A stretch of 64,000 nucleotides of DNA, taken from the NCBI GenBank assembly GCA_019420585.1, contig JAHZGX010000019.1:1-64000 (forward strand). Reading direction: 5' to 3'. The DNA comes from Prevotellaceae bacterium (GTDB taxonomy: Bacteria; Bacteroidota; Bacteroidia; Bacteroidales; Bacteroidaceae). The notes beneath the pieces were generated by a model. That model did not search any database and was not told the DNA's origin. It worked only from the letters and a program-made list of their open reading frames with translations. Shown piece after piece: positions 1 to 9,724 of this stretch. Position 1 is the first letter of the stretch. Each line of letters opens with the position of its first letter. Position numbers and translations under genes: made by a program.

Positions 1-145
1 TTCTTATCCGTTGCCCATTCTCATGCGAGTTTCATATAATACACTGATAGTCAAATAAAATACTTCTGACTATTACAAATATAAGCAAACTTGCCGATTC
101 ATCAAAGCACGCAGAGTGGGCAGAGGCTTTTCCATGTCAATTATT

Positions 146-175
146 TTGCAAGAACAATAAGTTTTTCTACCTTTG
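146..175 (+). promoter_or_regulatory. Bacteroidetes-type promoter for the glycosyltransferase
   Basis: TTG at 146-148 (TTTG 145-148) lies 19 bp before TACCTTTG at 168-175, matching the Bacteroidetes -33/-7 consensus. Transcription would start near 182. This lies inside the longest open frame, so it argues for a start codon further downstream. Confidence 0.6.
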
Positions 176-273
176 CACCACTCCATAGGCAGAAGACATG
201 CCGGACACTAAATAATAAACTTTTGAACATAGCATTTAAGATACTTCACGCATTGTTTGATTTGCCCTCATCC

Positions 274-1143
274 ATGAGGTGCACGCCCCATCCGCATCTC
301 ATCATGACCCTATTGGTGAAAGACGAAGCCGACATACTGGAGCAAAATATACTGTTTCACAAAGCAATGGGCGTGGATGGATTTATCATTACAGACAATG
401 CCTCAACCGATGGCACTCCACAAATCATAGAGAAATACATGCGCAAGGGATGGGTGCTGGAACACATCCATGAACCGGGAACTGGATATGAACAGAAGCG
501 ATGGGTTGACCGTATGGTCTGGCTGGCCAAGACCCATTACCAGGCCGACTGGATTATAAACGCCGATGCCGACGAATTCTGGTTTCCTTCTACAGGCAAT
601 TTAAAAACAGAAGCATCGGTGACACATGCCAATGTGCTGGCTGCCGAGGTGAGAAATGTTTACCCGGAGGAAGGAAAGCCGTATCAGGAATGGGGAAGCA
701 CTGTGCGTGAGGTTCCCTGCCTTGATGATTATGGCCTGTCACCCTACAGCATCTTCTCCCGCCATTACAAGAAAGTCATGCACCGGGCATCCGGCTACAT
801 CCAGATATCCATGGGCAACCACAAAGTCACGATGCTGCCCCACTACTGTGAGAAACGCGGCTGCATTACCGTGTATCATTATCCCATGAGAGGGCGGGAG
901 CACTTCATGAACAAGATGATAAACGGCGGCAAGCAACTGGAAACACACCGAGGGAAGCACGGCGGACGGCACTGGCGCTACTTCTATGCACTCTACAAGG
1001 AAGGGAAACTCAGCGAGGAATACAATCATGTGGTAGGACTCAACTGCAAGGAACGCCTCTTGCACGAAGGATACATCCAGCCGGACGAGCGGCTGCAAAG
1101 ACTCTTCCTGCAACAAGATGACCTCTCACAACCGTCACGTTGA
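274..1143 (+). CDS. Glycosyltransferase family 2-like protein (289 aa)
   Basis: Predicted cytoplasmic sugar transferase acting on a cell-surface glycan; the acceptor cannot be read from sequence. The N-terminus has MTLLVKDEADI followed by an ITDNASTDGT motif (about residues 39-48), the nucleotide-sugar fold of the GT2 'Glyco_tranf_2_4' type. NADADEFW at about 96-103 is the DxD metal/UDP-sugar site. The C-terminal half is rich in His, Arg and Lys, as in this subfamily. The open frame reaches back to 91, but the promoter at 146-175 and family length favour the ATG at 274, which places about ten residues before the first beta strand. No SD is obvious. It stands alone, with no polysaccharide cluster beside it in the window. 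Confidence 0.75.
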   Translation: MRCTPHPHLIMTLLVKDEADILEQNILFHKAMGVDGFIITDNASTDGTPQIIEKYMRKGWVLEHIHEPGTGYEQKRWVDRMVWLAKTHYQADWIINADADEFWFPSTGNLKTEASVTHANVLAAEVRNVYPEEGKPYQEWGSTVREVPCLDDYGLSPYSIFSRHYKKVMHRASGYIQISMGNHKVTMLPHYCEKRGCITVYHYPMRGREHFMNKMINGGKQLETHRGKHGGRHWRYFYALYKEGKLSEEYNHVVGLNCKERLLHEGYIQPDERLQRLFLQQDDLSQPSR

Positions 1144-1233
1144 TGCAGCCGTGCCCATCTGAGCACACATCAAGCACCATCTCATCCTGCATAAGGAACG
1201 AGACCATAAAGAAGGAAGGGCTCACCGGACAGG

Positions 1234-1371
1234 CCGTGGCGGCAACGTGCCAACGTTTTTTGTATGCAGCGCAAATTTACCAAGTCATTCAAGGGTAGCA
1301 ACCAAGTCATTTGCAAGCGGAACCAAGTCACTTGCAAGCGAAACCAAGTCACTTGCAGATGAAAACAATGT
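1234..1371. repeat. Dispersed repeat A, copy 1: four CAAGTNAYTTG boxes
   Basis: Boxes start at 1281, 1303, 1324 and 1345 (spacing 22, 21, 21 bp). The last two are CAAGTCACTTG, the third-last has one change, and the first is degenerate. The boxes follow a conserved flank at 1234-1280 that includes GGCAACGTGCCAACG and TTGTATGCAGCGCAAATTTA. The flank and array recur in reverse complement at 57473-57600. The 1144-1616 interval holds no convincing gene; the open frame across it (1247-1738) only reads through these boxes. Confidence 0.8.
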
Positions 1372-1530
1372 GGAAATGGCTACTCGCATAGAACATGGTG
1401 CCAAGTGCCCTGTTGATATGCTTCCTCATACTTGGCTGCGACCGTTCTGTCCGTGCCAAATACATATAAGACACCCAATCGTTTGCAGTACAGAGATTTT
1501 CCCTGCAAGAGCCAATTTGTTGCCCTTGCC

Positions 1531-1561
1531 TTTGTCATATCGGGAGAAATGCGTAATTTTG
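1531..1561 (+). promoter_or_regulatory. Promoter of the etfB-etfA-acyl-CoA dehydrogenase operon
   Basis: TTTG at 1531-1534 and TAATTTTG at 1554-1561 are 19 bp apart, a full match to the Bacteroidetes promoter. The predicted leader to the etfB ATG is about 50 nt and AT-rich. Confidence 0.7.
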
Positions 1562-1616
1562 CACGGTTTTACCATAAATGTGCAATTAACAAACACACAT
1601 CATATATATAACAAGT

Positions 1617-2504
1617 ATGAGCTTAAAGATTGTAGTGCTTGCCAAGCAAGTACCCGACACGCGCAATGTAGGGCCCGATGCCATGACTCCAGAAGGCACC
1701 GTAAACCGCAGCGCGCTGCCTGCCATCTTCAATCCTGAGGATTTGAATGCACTGGAGCAGGCTCTCAGACTGAAAGACCAAAACCCCGGAACCACAGTCA
1801 CCATAGTTACCATGGGACCCGGACGTGCAGCAGAAGTCATCCGCGAGGCCATGTACCGCGGTGCCGATGGCGGCTATCTGCTTACTGACCGTGCCTTTGC
1901 CGGTGCCGACACCCTGGCCACCAGTTATGCCTTGGCCACGGCCATCAAGCACGTACAGCCCGACGTAGACCTTATCATCGGCGGACGACAGGCCATTGAT
2001 GGCGATACGGCACAGGTGGGGCCACAGGTGGCAGAGAAACTGGGACTGAACCAGATTACCTATGCTGAGGAGATTCTCTCCTGCGAGAACGGCAACATAC
2101 GCGTGAAGCGTCACATCGATGGTGGTGTGGAAACAGTGGAAAGCGCGCTTCCCTGCGTGCTCACAGTCAACGGAAGCGCGGCTCCCTGCCGTCCGCGCAA
2201 CGTGAAGAGGGTAATGAAGTTCAAGCGTGCAAAGGCACCCATGGAACTCGCGCCCAACACTTCTTGGGCTGACCAGCCTTACTCAGAGCAGTATGACAAG
2301 AAGCCTTATCTGAAACTGGGGCAACTGAACTGCGCTGACGTGAATGCCGACCTGCAGCAGTGTGGCCTGGCAGGCTCACCCACCAAAGTGAAAAACGTGG
2401 AGAACATCGTCTTCAAGGCCAAGGAAAGCAAGGTGCTCACAGGAAGCGATGAGGACATTAACGCACTGGTACAGGAACTGCTGGCCAGCCACACTATCGG
2501 ATAA
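1617..2504 (+). CDS. etfB: Electron transfer flavoprotein subunit beta (295 aa)
   Basis: Small subunit of the cytoplasmic ETF heterodimer. It binds AMP, or a second FAD in bifurcating forms, and passes electrons between an acyl-CoA dehydrogenase and another acceptor. The start (SLKIVVLAKQVPDT) is typical of the FixA/EtfB family, as are TIVTMGPGRAAEVIREA (about 63-79) and the GRQAIDGDTAQVGPQVAE signature (about 122-139). Length is slightly above the usual 250-290. The ATG sits about 50 nt after a good promoter. etfA follows after 18 bp and an acyl-CoA dehydrogenase completes the operon. Sequence reading alone cannot say whether the complex bifurcates. Confidence 0.95.
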   Translation: MSLKIVVLAKQVPDTRNVGPDAMTPEGTVNRSALPAIFNPEDLNALEQALRLKDQNPGTTVTIVTMGPGRAAEVIREAMYRGADGGYLLTDRAFAGADTLATSYALATAIKHVQPDVDLIIGGRQAIDGDTAQVGPQVAEKLGLNQITYAEEILSCENGNIRVKRHIDGGVETVESALPCVLTVNGSAAPCRPRNVKRVMKFKRAKAPMELAPNTSWADQPYSEQYDKKPYLKLGQLNCADVNADLQQCGLAGSPTKVKNVENIVFKAKESKVLTGSDEDINALVQELLASHTIG

Positions 2505-2522
2505 AAAGGAGGGAAGGACACT

Positions 2523-3545
2523 ATGAACAACGTATTCGTATATTGCGAGATAGAAGGCACCAAAGTGGCCGAGGTGAGCCAGGAACTGCTGACCAAGGGC
2601 CGCAAACTGGCCGACACGCTGGGCGTGCAACTGGAAGCCGTTGCTGCCGGAAGCGGCATCACCGGCCAGGTGGAAGAGCAAATCCTCCCTTACGGAGTTG
2701 ACCGTCTGCACATCTTCGATGCACCCGGACTGACTCCCTACACGTCAAAGCCTCACACGGCAGTGCTGGTGAACCTGTTCAAGCAGGAACAGCCACAGAT
2801 TTGCCTGATGGGTGCCGATGTGGTGGGTCGCGACCTTGGCCCACGTGTGAGTTCTGCCCTGCACAGCGGACTCACCGCTGACTGCACGGCTTTGGAGATA
2901 GGCCCGCACGATGACAAGAAACTCGGCAAGCATTATGACAACCTGCTTTACCAGATTCGTCCCGCCTTTGGCGGAAACATCGTAGCCACTATTGTCAATC
3001 CCGAAAACCGTCCTCAGATGGCCACGGTACGTAGCGGAGTGATGAAGGCAGAAGTGCTCGATCCTGCCTACAAAGGTGAAGTCATCATTGAGGATGTGGC
3101 CAAGTATGTGCCCGAGACAGAATATGTGACCCGTGTGCTGGACCGTCACGTAGAGGCTGCGAAGAACAACCTGAAGGGTGCACCCATCATTGTGGCCGGC
3201 GGATATGGCGTTGGCTCACGCGAGGGATTCGGCCTGCTGTATGAACTGGCTCATGTCCTGCATGCCGAGGTAGGCGCAAGCCGTGCCGCCGTGGATGCAG
3301 GTTTCTGCGACCACGACCTGCAGATAGGCCAGACGGGAGTGACCGTGCGCCCCAAGGTGTACATTGCCTGCGGCATCAGCGGAGCCATACAGCACGTGGC
3401 CGGAATGAAAGAGAGTGGCATCATCATAAGCATCAACAATGACGAGAATGCGCCCATCAACCAGATTGCAGACTACGTAATCAACGGTACGGTGGAAGAG
3501 GTGCTGCCCAAGCTCATCAAGTATTACAAACAGAACTCAAAGTAA
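2523..3545 (+). CDS. etfA: Electron transfer flavoprotein subunit alpha (340 aa)
   Basis: Large ETF subunit, which binds FAD in its C-terminal domain. The FAD region is clear: GGYGVGSREGFGLLYELA, then VGASRAAVDAGF, GQTGVTVRPKVYIACGISGAIQH and SINNDENAPINQIADYVINGTVEE. GQTGVTV replaces the more usual GQTGKTV at the residue after the glycine. The N-terminal adenine-nucleotide-like domain covers about residues 1-190. A strong SD (AAGGAGGG) lies about 10 nt before the ATG, so translation is probably independent of etfB. It is co-transcribed with etfB upstream and the dehydrogenase 6 bp downstream. Confidence 0.95.
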   Translation: MNNVFVYCEIEGTKVAEVSQELLTKGRKLADTLGVQLEAVAAGSGITGQVEEQILPYGVDRLHIFDAPGLTPYTSKPHTAVLVNLFKQEQPQICLMGADVVGRDLGPRVSSALHSGLTADCTALEIGPHDDKKLGKHYDNLLYQIRPAFGGNIVATIVNPENRPQMATVRSGVMKAEVLDPAYKGEVIIEDVAKYVPETEYVTRVLDRHVEAAKNNLKGAPIIVAGGYGVGSREGFGLLYELAHVLHAEVGASRAAVDAGFCDHDLQIGQTGVTVRPKVYIACGISGAIQHVAGMKESGIIISINNDENAPINQIADYVINGTVEEVLPKLIKYYKQNSK

Positions 3546-3551
3546 AGCGTC

Positions 3552-5264
3552 ATGGCCAATTACTATAGCGACAGGAAAGAAATCAAGTTTGAACTGGAGA
3601 ACAGTCCACTGATGCAGCGCATCGTGGAACTCAAGGAGCGTTCCTATGAGGACAAGGACCAGTATGACGAGGCACCTCAGGACTATGCGGATGCCATGGA
3701 CAATTACGGTCGTGTGCTGGATGTCGTGGGCGACATTACCGCCAACGTGATAGCACCAAACGCAGAAGATGTGGATGCAGAAGGTCCTCACTGTGAGAAC
3801 GGACGCGTGCGTTATGCCAGCAAGACCTACGAGAACCTCAACACGATGGTGCAGGCCGGCATGAATGGAATGACCATGCCACGCCGTTACGGCGGCCTGA
3901 ACCTGCCCGTGACCGTCTATACGGCAGCCAACGAGATTGTTTCCGCTGGCGATGCAGGTTTTGAGAACATCTGGTCACTGCAGGACTGCATTGAGACTCT
4001 CTTCTGCTTCGGCAGCGAGGAGCAGCGCAAGAAGTATATCCCCCGAGTGTGTGCCGGCGAGACCATGTCCATGGACCTCACGGAGCCGGATGCAGGTTCC
4101 GACCTGCAGAGCGTGATGCTCAAGGCCACCTATGACGAGGAGAACCAGTGCTGGCGGCTGAATGGCTCAAAGCGTTTCATCACCAACGGTGACTCTGACA
4201 TACACCTGGTACTGGCACGTTCCGAGGCCGGCACGCGCGACGGACGCGGTCTGAGCATGTTCATCTATGACAAGCGTGACGGCGGAGTAGACGTGCGCCG
4301 CATTGAGAACAAACTCGGCATCCACGGTTCGCCAACCTGTGAACTGGTATACAAGAACGCCAAGTGCGAGATATGTGGCGACCGCAAGCTCGGCCTTATT
4401 AAATATGTCATGTCTCTCATGAACGGTGCACGCCTGGGCATTGCCGCACAGAGCGTGGGACTGTCACAGGCTGCATACGACGAGGCTGTGGCCTACGCAC
4501 GTGACCGCAAGCAGTTCGGACGTGCCATCATTGAGTTTCCCGCAGTGGCCGAGATGATAAGCAACATCAAGGCCAAGTTGGATGCAGGACGCGCACTGCT
4601 TTACCAGACGGCACGCTATGTGGACATCTACAAGGCACTTGAGGACATTGCACGCGAGCGCAAGCTGACTCCCGAGGAGAGGGCAGAGATGAAGAAGTTC
4701 AGCAAACTGGCCGATGCCTTCACTCCCCTGGCCAAGGGCATGAACAGTGAATATGCCAACCAGAACGGCTATGACTGCATACAGGTACACGGCGGAAGCG
4801 GCTTCATGCTGGAATATGCCTGCCAGCGCATCTACCGCGATGCACGCATCACCAGCATCTATGAAGGCACAACGCAGTTGCAGACCGTTGCAGCCATCCG
4901 CTATGTGACCAATGGCTTCTACTCCACGGTCATTGAGGACTATGCCCAGATGCCCGTGGCACCGGAACTGGAAGGCATCAAGGCTCGCGTGGCTGCCATG
5001 GCCGAGAAGTTCAATGCCTGCGTGGCCAAGGTGAAGGAAGCCGAAAGTCAAGAGTTGCATGACCTGTGTGCCCGCCACCTCTATGAGATGGCTGCCAACG
5101 TGATCATGTGCCAGTTGCTCATGCAGAATGCCTCCAAGGCTCCGGAAATCTTTGCAAAATCCCTGCAGGTGTTTGCCAACCATGCCGAAGCAGAGATCTG
5201 CAAGCACGCTACTTTGGTGGAGCACATGAGCGCAGAGACGCTCGAGCACTACCGCCAGGCCTAA
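3552..5264 (+). CDS. Acyl-CoA dehydrogenase (570 aa, with C-terminal extension)
   Basis: FAD-dependent acyl-CoA dehydrogenase expected to exchange electrons with the EtfAB encoded just upstream. The central domain carries MDLTEPDAGSDLQSV (FAD/substrate-binding beta domain) and NGSKRFITNGD. The C-terminal helical domain has GIAAQSVGLSQAAYDEAVAYARDRKQFG and then YACQRIYRDARITSIYEGTTQLQ, where the ARITSIYEGT stretch is the usual catalytic-base region. At 570 aa it is about 190 residues longer than short-chain enzymes and has the extra C-terminal helical domain of the AcdA/FadE type. In anaerobic Bacteroidales this operon is common, but its acyl substrate is not established. A terminator follows at 5294-5330. 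Confidence 0.92.
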   Translation: MANYYSDRKEIKFELENSPLMQRIVELKERSYEDKDQYDEAPQDYADAMDNYGRVLDVVGDITANVIAPNAEDVDAEGPHCENGRVRYASKTYENLNTMVQAGMNGMTMPRRYGGLNLPVTVYTAANEIVSAGDAGFENIWSLQDCIETLFCFGSEEQRKKYIPRVCAGETMSMDLTEPDAGSDLQSVMLKATYDEENQCWRLNGSKRFITNGDSDIHLVLARSEAGTRDGRGLSMFIYDKRDGGVDVRRIENKLGIHGSPTCELVYKNAKCEICGDRKLGLIKYVMSLMNGARLGIAAQSVGLSQAAYDEAVAYARDRKQFGRAIIEFPAVAEMISNIKAKLDAGRALLYQTARYVDIYKALEDIARERKLTPEERAEMKKFSKLADAFTPLAKGMNSEYANQNGYDCIQVHGGSGFMLEYACQRIYRDARITSIYEGTTQLQTVAAIRYVTNGFYSTVIEDYAQMPVAPELEGIKARVAAMAEKFNACVAKVKEAESQELHDLCARHLYEMAANVIMCQLLMQNASKAPEIFAKSLQVFANHAEAEICKHATLVEHMSAETLEHYRQA

Positions 5265-5293
5265 ACCAAGTGCCATAACAGACATACATACAG

Positions 5294-5330
5294 GGAAAGG
5301 GGAGCCCACATCAGGCTCCCTTTTCCTTTG
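5294..5330 (+). terminator. Intrinsic terminator of the etf operon
   Basis: Stem GGAAAGGGGAGCC (5294-5306) pairs with GGCTCCCTTTTCC (5314-5326) with one wobble and a 7-nt loop, followed by TTTG. The rest of 5331-5517 shows no feature. Confidence 0.8.
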
Positions 5331-5517
5331 CCACTATCATTCCGTCACCACACACGCCACGCATGGTGACAAGAATACGTCCCAAGAGGCAGAGCAATAG
5401 CACACGGACAGCAGAAGACACGAAACAAGACAAAAAAAGCAAGGAAAACTGCAGTCACGTTAAACCCACGCACCAGGCTGCAGTCAGACTTGGGGAAAGC
5501 AAGATTATCACCTACCA

Positions 5518-8500
5518 ATGGAAAGAAGAATCATAATGGCAGCCATGCTGCTGCTCATGCCCGTGCTGGCCTTGGCACAACGTATCACACTTACCGGAAA
5601 TGTCACCGATGCTGCCGACGAATCACCATTGCCAGGCGCATCCGTGGTGCTTCTGAACCAAAAGGACAGCACACAGGTGACAGGCATATCAACCGATGAC
5701 AATGGCAAGTTCCGCATGCCTGCCGTAAAGGCAGGGAAATACATCATGCGTCTCACCTTCGTGGGATACATCACGCAATGGAAAAACCTCACGCTCACCA
5801 AGGACAAGAAAGAGGTAAACCTGGGCACACTCAGCATGAAGGAAAACACCAGCCTCATGAAGGAAGCCGAGGTGATATCATCTGTGGCACAGGTGGAAAT
5901 GAAGGCCGACACCTTCATCTACAACGCCGACACCTACAAGTTGCCCGAAGGCTCTGCGCTGGAAGAACTGGTGAAGAAACTGCCGGGGGCAGAAGTAAGC
6001 GATGACGGAACCATCAAGATCAACGGAAAGACGGTGAGCAAGGTGATGGTGGAAGGCAAGGAGTTCTTCGACAACGACACCAAGATGGCCATGAAGAACC
6101 TGCCCACCAAGATGGTGAAGAAAATCAAGGCCTACGACAAGAAGAGTGACTACACGCGCATCACCGGCATCGATGACGGCGAGGAAGAGACCGTGCTCGA
6201 CCTCACGGTCAAGAAAGAGATGAAGCAAGGGTGGATAGCCGACATCGACCTGGGCTATGGCACAGAGGACAGATACACGGGCAAGGCCAACGTCAACAGG
6301 TTCCTTGACAACATGCAGTTCTCACTCATCCTGAGCCGCAACAATGTCAACGACAGAGGATTCGGCTGGGGAGGGCCACGCTGGGGAAGTGGAGGAGGCA
6401 TCACCACCAGCACCATGGCAGGAGCAAACTTCTGGTGGGACAACGGAAAACGGGACTATACGGCAGGCCTCTTCAAAGTGGGCGGCAACATACGCTACAG
6501 CCACTCAAAGAGCAACTCCACATCGAAGTCAAACAGTGAGACGTTCCTGGATGAAGTACACTCCACCTTCAGCAACCAAATGAGCCAGAGCCTGAGCACC
6601 AGCAGCAATGTGAATGTGGGCATACGGCTGGAGTGGATGCCCGACAGCATGACCAACATCTTCTTCCGTCCCAGTTTCTCACACTCGCAGTCCAGCCGCA
6701 ACGGATACAGCCAGAGTGTGACCTTCAACGATGACCCCTATGCCACCTATGACGGACTGGCCATGACCGACCCGCTCAATCAGTACAACCTGGAGGAGAA
6801 CCGCATGATACGCGACAGCATAGCCGTCAACGACAACCTGCGCGAGAGCATGTCCGACAGCCACAGCAACAATGTGGAAGGCCGCCTGCAGGTCAACCGC
6901 CGCCTGGGCAAACCCGGGCGCAACGTGACACTCAACCTGGGAGGCAGTTACAATGACAGCCAGAGCGAGTCATTCAGCCGCTCGCTCATCAACTATTACC
7001 AGCGCGGTGGCAGTGATTTCACCAACCAGTACATCACCTCACCCAGCAAGTCTTACAGTTACAACACGCGCCTGAGTTACACGGAACCCATCGTGGGCGC
7101 GCTCAACATGCAGATGAGCTATCAGTTCCAGTACCGTTACAGCGACAACGACCGCAGCATGTACAGCATAGACAGCCTGCTGGCCAAGTTCGGCGGCTAT
7201 TACACACAGGAGCAACTTTACCTGGGCTACATCCCCGGACTGGACTCCCTCAACTATTGCTACAATGCGGAAAACAGCCAGTACGCCACTTACCGGGAGT
7301 ACAACCACGAAGCCAACCTCATGTTCAGGTACAATCAAGGGGAAAACAGGCTCAATTTCGGAGTCAGTCTCCAGCCGCAGACCACCCACATGGACTATGC
7401 GAAAAACCTGCTGGACACCACTGTGGTGCGGCACACATTCAACTGGGCACCCCGCATTGACTACCGTTGGAAGATAAGCAACACCAGTGAACTGCGTGCC
7501 AGATTCAACGGGCGCATGAACCAGCCCAGCATGACTAATCTGCTGGAAGTCACCGACAGCAGCGACCCTCTGAACATCAGCACCGGAAACAGCGGGCTAC
7601 GCAGCAGTTGGCAGAACAATCTCGATGTCTTCTACAATGCGTACGTGACTGAAAAGCAGCGCGGATGGATGATGAACGCACGATACAGCCAGACACGCAA
7701 CAGCATCAGCAGTGCCACCATATACAACACCGAGACGGGTGCACGGTACACGCGTCCCATGAACATCAACGGCAATTGGAACACGGGGGGAGCCATCATG
7801 TTCAACACGGCCATGGGCAGGAAGAAATACTTCAACCTGCACACCTTCACCAACCTCAACCACAGCAACAACGTGGGCTACCTGAGCAGCAACAGCGACG
7901 GAAGCAGTTGGGGCAACATATACCTGCCCAACGGAAGCGTGGACATGGACCACATCTTCAGCACCACACCGCTGCAGAAGGCCACCACCAAGACCACCAA
8001 CGTGAACGAGAACATGCGCATCAACTTCCGCAACGACCTGCTGGAGGTGGGCGTGAATGGTGGAGTGAACTATCAGCATGCACGCTCGGCACTGCAGAGG
8101 AACGCCAACATGGACAACTGGAGTTTCAATTACGGAGGAAACCTTACCATCAACGCGCCCTGGGGAACAAGCCTCAGCACCGACATAGGCGAGCAGTGCC
8201 GCCGAGGCTATGAGGATGCAAGCATGAACACCAACGAACTGATATGGAACGCGCAGGTGAGCCAGTCCTTCCTGAAGAACAGGGCGGCCACCGTGAGCGT
8301 GCAGTGGTATGACATACTCAGGGAGCGCAGCAGCATCAGCCGCTCCATAAGTGCAACCATGAGAAGCGACTCATGGACAAACGCCATACACTCTTACGTG
8401 ATGGTGCACTTCATCTACAAACTCAACCTCATGGGCAACCGCGAGGCACGCATGCAAGGCTTCGGAGGCAATGGAGGCCCCGGCGGCGGGAAGGGCGACG

Positions 8501-8538
8501 GTCCCGGCAGGAGAGGCGGAGGCCCGGGACGCTTCTGA
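5518..8538 (+). CDS. Outer-membrane beta-barrel protein with carboxypeptidase-regulatory-like N-domain (1006 aa)
   Basis: Exported protein with a signal peptide ending near ALAQ (about residue 21). A CarboxypepD_reg-like beta-sandwich (about 22-110: ITLTGNVTDAADESPLPGASVVLLNQ) is followed by a plug-like region (EGSALEELVKKLPGAEV, INGKTVSKVMVEGKEFF). The rest is a long barrel rich in alternating Asn/Ser/Tyr strands, matching the OMP_b-brl_3 family related to TonB-dependent receptors. No SusD partner lies nearby and no TonB box is obvious, so transport is not proven. The C-terminus ends in a Gly/Pro/Arg-rich tail (about 985-1006) instead of a terminal aromatic strand, though the last residue is Phe. 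The start at 5518 is used; the Met seven codons in also fits the signal peptide. Confidence 0.85.
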   Translation: MERRIIMAAMLLLMPVLALAQRITLTGNVTDAADESPLPGASVVLLNQKDSTQVTGISTDDNGKFRMPAVKAGKYIMRLTFVGYITQWKNLTLTKDKKEVNLGTLSMKENTSLMKEAEVISSVAQVEMKADTFIYNADTYKLPEGSALEELVKKLPGAEVSDDGTIKINGKTVSKVMVEGKEFFDNDTKMAMKNLPTKMVKKIKAYDKKSDYTRITGIDDGEEETVLDLTVKKEMKQGWIADIDLGYGTEDRYTGKANVNRFLDNMQFSLILSRNNVNDRGFGWGGPRWGSGGGITTSTMAGANFWWDNGKRDYTAGLFKVGGNIRYSHSKSNSTSKSNSETFLDEVHSTFSNQMSQSLSTSSNVNVGIRLEWMPDSMTNIFFRPSFSHSQSSRNGYSQSVTFNDDPYATYDGLAMTDPLNQYNLEENRMIRDSIAVNDNLRESMSDSHSNNVEGRLQVNRRLGKPGRNVTLNLGGSYNDSQSESFSRSLINYYQRGGSDFTNQYITSPSKSYSYNTRLSYTEPIVGALNMQMSYQFQYRYSDNDRSMYSIDSLLAKFGGYYTQEQLYLGYIPGLDSLNYCYNAENSQYATYREYNHEANLMFRYNQGENRLNFGVSLQPQTTHMDYAKNLLDTTVVRHTFNWAPRIDYRWKISNTSELRARFNGRMNQPSMTNLLEVTDSSDPLNISTGNSGLRSSWQNNLDVFYNAYVTEKQRGWMMNARYSQTRNSISSATIYNTETGARYTRPMNINGNWNTGGAIMFNTAMGRKKYFNLHTFTNLNHSNNVGYLSSNSDGSSWGNIYLPNGSVDMDHIFSTTPLQKATTKTTNVNENMRINFRNDLLEVGVNGGVNYQHARSALQRNANMDNWSFNYGGNLTINAPWGTSLSTDIGEQCRRGYEDASMNTNELIWNAQVSQSFLKNRAATVSVQWYDILRERSSISRSISATMRSDSWTNAIHSYVMVHFIYKLNLMGNREARMQGFGGNGGPGGGKGDGPGRRGGGPGRF

Positions 8539-8612
8539 CCCGCCCCCGGCACCGCAGCACGCAGCCACGCGCGGCGGCACGGCAACAAGAGAAAAAGTCT
8601 TTCCCGACAACA

Positions 8613-8647
8613 GCGCGGCCCCGGATTCCAGCAATCCGGGGCCGCGC
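8613..8647. terminator. Perfect GC-rich hairpin between convergent genes
   Basis: GCGCGGCCCCGGATT (8613-8627) pairs perfectly with AATCCGGGGCCGCGC (8633-8647) across a 5-nt loop. It lies between the ends of the barrel gene and the minus-strand secretion operon and could stop both, though neither side has a long T-run. Its core resembles the palindrome of the 41-bp repeats at 15236-15545. Confidence 0.6.
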
Positions 8648-8671
8648 CATTCTCTTGCACGAGACGAAGGC

Positions 8672-9724
8672 TCACTCCACCACGCGCTTCTTTCCGCCGA
8701 CGACGTAGATGCCGGGCGTGGGCTTGCCCTCTATCCTGCGGCCTTGCAGGTCATACGTGGAATGTCTTTGGGACTGTACCGGCATGAGCGTTGCGGTCAC
8801 TGATGAAGGAATATCTACGTCTCTCACCTCCACTCTGCTGACAATCTCTCCGTGGCAAGGGATATGTAAATCAATGTCGTACCACACCGCACAACAACTG
8901 TGCATCGGTGTCGGGAGCACGGAAACCAAGGCAGTACCCTCGTGTATGTAAGACCAGGCATTCAGCCCGCCTCCACCGCCAAAACCATATACGAAACCGC
9001 TTATGTGCAGAGTGTCTCCATCCTGTTTCCACGCCAGAGAATCCCTTCCGTGCCATTTCTCTATAAACTCATCATCCGAAGGGTAACGGGGATGAATGCG
9101 AGTCAGAAAACTGCCCCACAATGGCATGCGGTCAAACTCAAAGACCTGGTTTTCCATCAGGCAGTTGAGCATTGCCACATGAGAGTATGACTGCAACAGG
9201 TCGGGGGTGAAGGGGCCGTAATGCCATGAGCCTACACCCTCCTGCCACGTGTCCTGTATCTGGGGATTATCCTTGCGGCAAAGGGTGAGCAGGTGGGTCT
9301 TGAAATTCTCCATCATAGGCAGATTCATCACGGTGTCCCTTGTCGAGAGTACTGTCCATACTGCGCCGCCGGGAACCGTGAACTCATCGCCGGCCTCCAG
9401 CCCGAAATCATAGCAGAGAACTTCCTGCTGCCGGTCCTCAGCCAAACGGTACACCTTGCCTTCTTCCTGACGGAAGTAGAGCGTGCCCAACCCTGCATCA
9501 CCGGTTTTAAGTAACTTGTACTTCCTGCCATTCACCTCTGCCACCTTGTCGGTAGTAGACACCATCTCGACATACTTAAGTGTTGCACTGCTGTCCACAA
9601 ATGCCATCTCGTAAGACTGATAACATCCGGGGATGAATGCGCTCACGTTCTGACCCTGTGGAAAGGCACCCATTGTGACTGCGGACATCACCGCCGCCAA
9701 CAACATTATCTTTACTTTCTTCAT
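8672..9724 (-). CDS. Secreted protein with short C-terminal sorting-like tail, paralogue 1 (350 aa)
   Basis: Function not recognised. An N-terminal signal peptide is clear (KKVKIMLLAAVMSAVTMGAFPQ). The body has no known motif but is collinear with the neighbour at 9816-10886: both have KVYRLA(E/D)D, FGL(E/K)..(D/E)EFT, TLCRKDNP.IQDTWQEG.GSWHYGPFTPD.LQ and WYDIDL.IPCHGE. The last 28 residues (YDLQGRRIEGK..PGIYVVGGKKRVV) are the short C-terminal motif common on Bacteroidales secreted proteins, probably for T9SS or surface handling. It is last in the minus-strand operon starting near 14586. A good SD (GGAG) precedes the ATG and is duplicated with the gene. Confidence 0.75.
   Translation of the reverse strand: MKKVKIMLLAAVMSAVTMGAFPQGQNVSAFIPGCYQSYEMAFVDSSATLKYVEMVSTTDKVAEVNGRKYKLLKTGDAGLGTLYFRQEEGKVYRLAEDRQQEVLCYDFGLEAGDEFTVPGGAVWTVLSTRDTVMNLPMMENFKTHLLTLCRKDNPQIQDTWQEGVGSWHYGPFTPDLLQSYSHVAMLNCLMENQVFEFDRMPLWGSFLTRIHPRYPSDDEFIEKWHGRDSLAWKQDGDTLHISGFVYGFGGGGGLNAWSYIHEGTALVSVLPTPMHSCCAVWYDIDLHIPCHGEIVSRVEVRDVDIPSSVTATLMPVQSQRHSTYDLQGRRIEGKPTPGIYVVGGKKRVVE

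Noticed and set aside
1247..1738. A 163-aa open frame at 1247
   Set aside because: It reads through repeat A and then into etfB in another frame; its similarity to a minus-strand frame at 57490-57672 comes from the repeated DNA.
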